Source: Aquicella lusitana
GTDB taxonomy: Bacteria > Pseudomonadota > Gammaproteobacteria > DSM-16500
Reading direction: 5' to 3'
Assembly: GCF_902459475.1 (NCBI RefSeq)
Contig: NZ_LR699114.1
Location: 62,001-126,000 of the forward strand
DNA: 64,000 nt
In this document: positions 63,456 through 64,000 of the stretch, piece after piece
Layout: each line of letters opens with the position of its first letter
Position numbering within the stretch: position 1 is the first letter of the stretch
Notes under the pieces: generated by a model
What the model saw: the letters and a program-made list of their open reading frames with translations, nothing else
Database searches by the model: none
Told to the model about the DNA's origin: nothing
Translations under genes and position numbers: made by a program

Positions 63456-64000
63456 ATGCAGGGAATACATAACGCCAGACTGTTTAAGGAAGCTTGTTAT
63501 ATTAACGGTCAATGGATGCAGTCGGATTCCGGCAGAACGATTCCCGTTAGAAATCCCTTTAATGGCGATGTGCTAGGACATATCCCTGAATGTGGACGAG
63601 AAGAAACCCAGCGTGCGATTGAGGCAGCGAATACAGCGTGGCATCCGTGGCGTAATTTGTCTGCCAAGGAACGCTCTGACCTGCTGTGGGCATGGGCACA
63701 TTTGATCGATCAAAATAAGGAAGACCTTGCCCGTATCATGACGCAGGAGCAGGGCAAGCCGCTGGAAGAATCCCGTGGCGAAATTGATTATGCGAATGGT
63801 TTTATCAAATGGTTTGCTGAAGAAGGTCGCCGCGTATATGGCGATGTTATCCCCTCAAATAAACGGAATCAGCATCTCGTTGTCATTAAGCAGCCTGTAG
63901 GTGTGGTTGCAGCCATTACTCCTTGGAACTTTCCTGCTGCCATGATTACCCGAAAAATCGCGCCCGCGCTCGCCGTGGGATGCACCGTGGTGGTAAAGCC
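63456..64000 (+). CDS. gabD: aldehyde dehydrogenase, succinate-semialdehyde type (partial)
   Basis: The first 181 codons of an NAD(P)-dependent aldehyde dehydrogenase; it continues beyond the window. EQGKPLEESRGEIDYANGF and GVVAAITPWNFPAAMITRK (with the conserved TPWNFP coenzyme motif) point to the GabD subgroup, which oxidises succinate semialdehyde. AAGGAAG lies six bases before the ATG. The catalytic Cys and Glu are beyond the end, so the substrate is inferred from the N-terminal half only. Confidence 0.85.
   Translation, partial: MQGIHNARLFKEACYINGQWMQSDSGRTIPVRNPFNGDVLGHIPECGREETQRAIEAANTAWHPWRNLSAKERSDLLWAWAHLIDQNKEDLARIMTQEQGKPLEESRGEIDYANGFIKWFAEEGRRVYGDVIPSNKRNQHLVVIKQPVGVVAAITPWNFPAAMITRKIAPALAVGCTVVVK

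Noticed and set aside
1-64000. tRNA, rRNA and CRISPR arrays
   Set aside because: No cloverleaf with the conserved T-arm, no rRNA-like stretch and no regularly spaced repeats were found in the intergenic regions by reading; short or unusual RNAs could be missed without a covariance search.

Overview
The window looks like the chromosome of a gammaproteobacterium of the Legionellales/Coxiellaceae type. Core genes are standard gammaproteobacterial ones (glmU, glmS, pyrD, uvrD, engB, parC/parE, hemCDXY, def-fmt-rsmB, guaC, ubiK, waaG/waaP). They are interleaved with long coiled-coil proteins of no recognised family, a SET-domain protein, a class III polyhydroxyalkanoate operon, and palindromic repeats built on the TGTCATCCTGAGCG motif. 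The assignment rests on gene content and protein style; no database search was possible.

Layout. 0-5 kb: L,D-transpeptidase, two small secreted proteins, a decayed parB fragment, a SET-domain gene, orphan parB, thpR. 5-10.5 kb: a 931-residue coiled-coil protein, a PPC/DUF296 protein, and an overlapping macro-domain/HD-phosphohydrolase pair. 10.5-17 kb: glmU and glmS (UDP-GlcNAc synthesis), separated by two coiled-coil genes. 17-25 kb: a TPR-like protein, pyrD, an unknown 423-residue protein, uvrD, engB and an OPT transporter. 25-29 kb: a PhaJ-Pta fusion, phaE, phaC (storage polymer) and a CvpA-like protein.

30.3-38.5 kb is the most unusual part. It is an 8.2 kb IS-bounded segment with a directly repeated IS982-family element at each end, flanked by a 7-bp direct repeat (TACATTA). 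Removing it with one repeat copy restores a single open reading frame. Its cargo is hsp20, rhodanese and gatC on the minus strand, and groES, groEL and a second hsp20 on the plus strand, with a clear sigma32-type promoter before groES. The left IS982 copy was later broken by an IS481-family element with its own 7-bp target duplication.

38.8-45 kb: parC and parE (topoisomerase IV), a 57-codon remnant of nudF that overlaps the start of parE, ubiK, two unknown genes and a divergent spermidine-synthase-like protein. 45-50.6 kb: hemC-hemD-hemX-hemY with an MFS transporter coupled to the end. 50.7-57 kb: def-fmt-rsmB, guaC, an outer-membrane beta-barrel protein, gmhB and an acyltransferase. 57-64 kb: a DUF3298-like secreted protein, an IS4-family element inserted inside a palindromic repeat (10-bp target duplication), a lipoprotein, the LPS core genes waaG, waaP and a tandem kinase, and the start of a gabD-type aldehyde dehydrogenase that runs off the window.

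Functionally, the chromosomal genes supply cell-envelope precursors (glmU/glmS, gmhB, waaG/waaP, acyltransferase), tetrapyrroles, translation initiation and termination factors, and storage polymer. The mobile segment supplies a self-contained proteostasis set.
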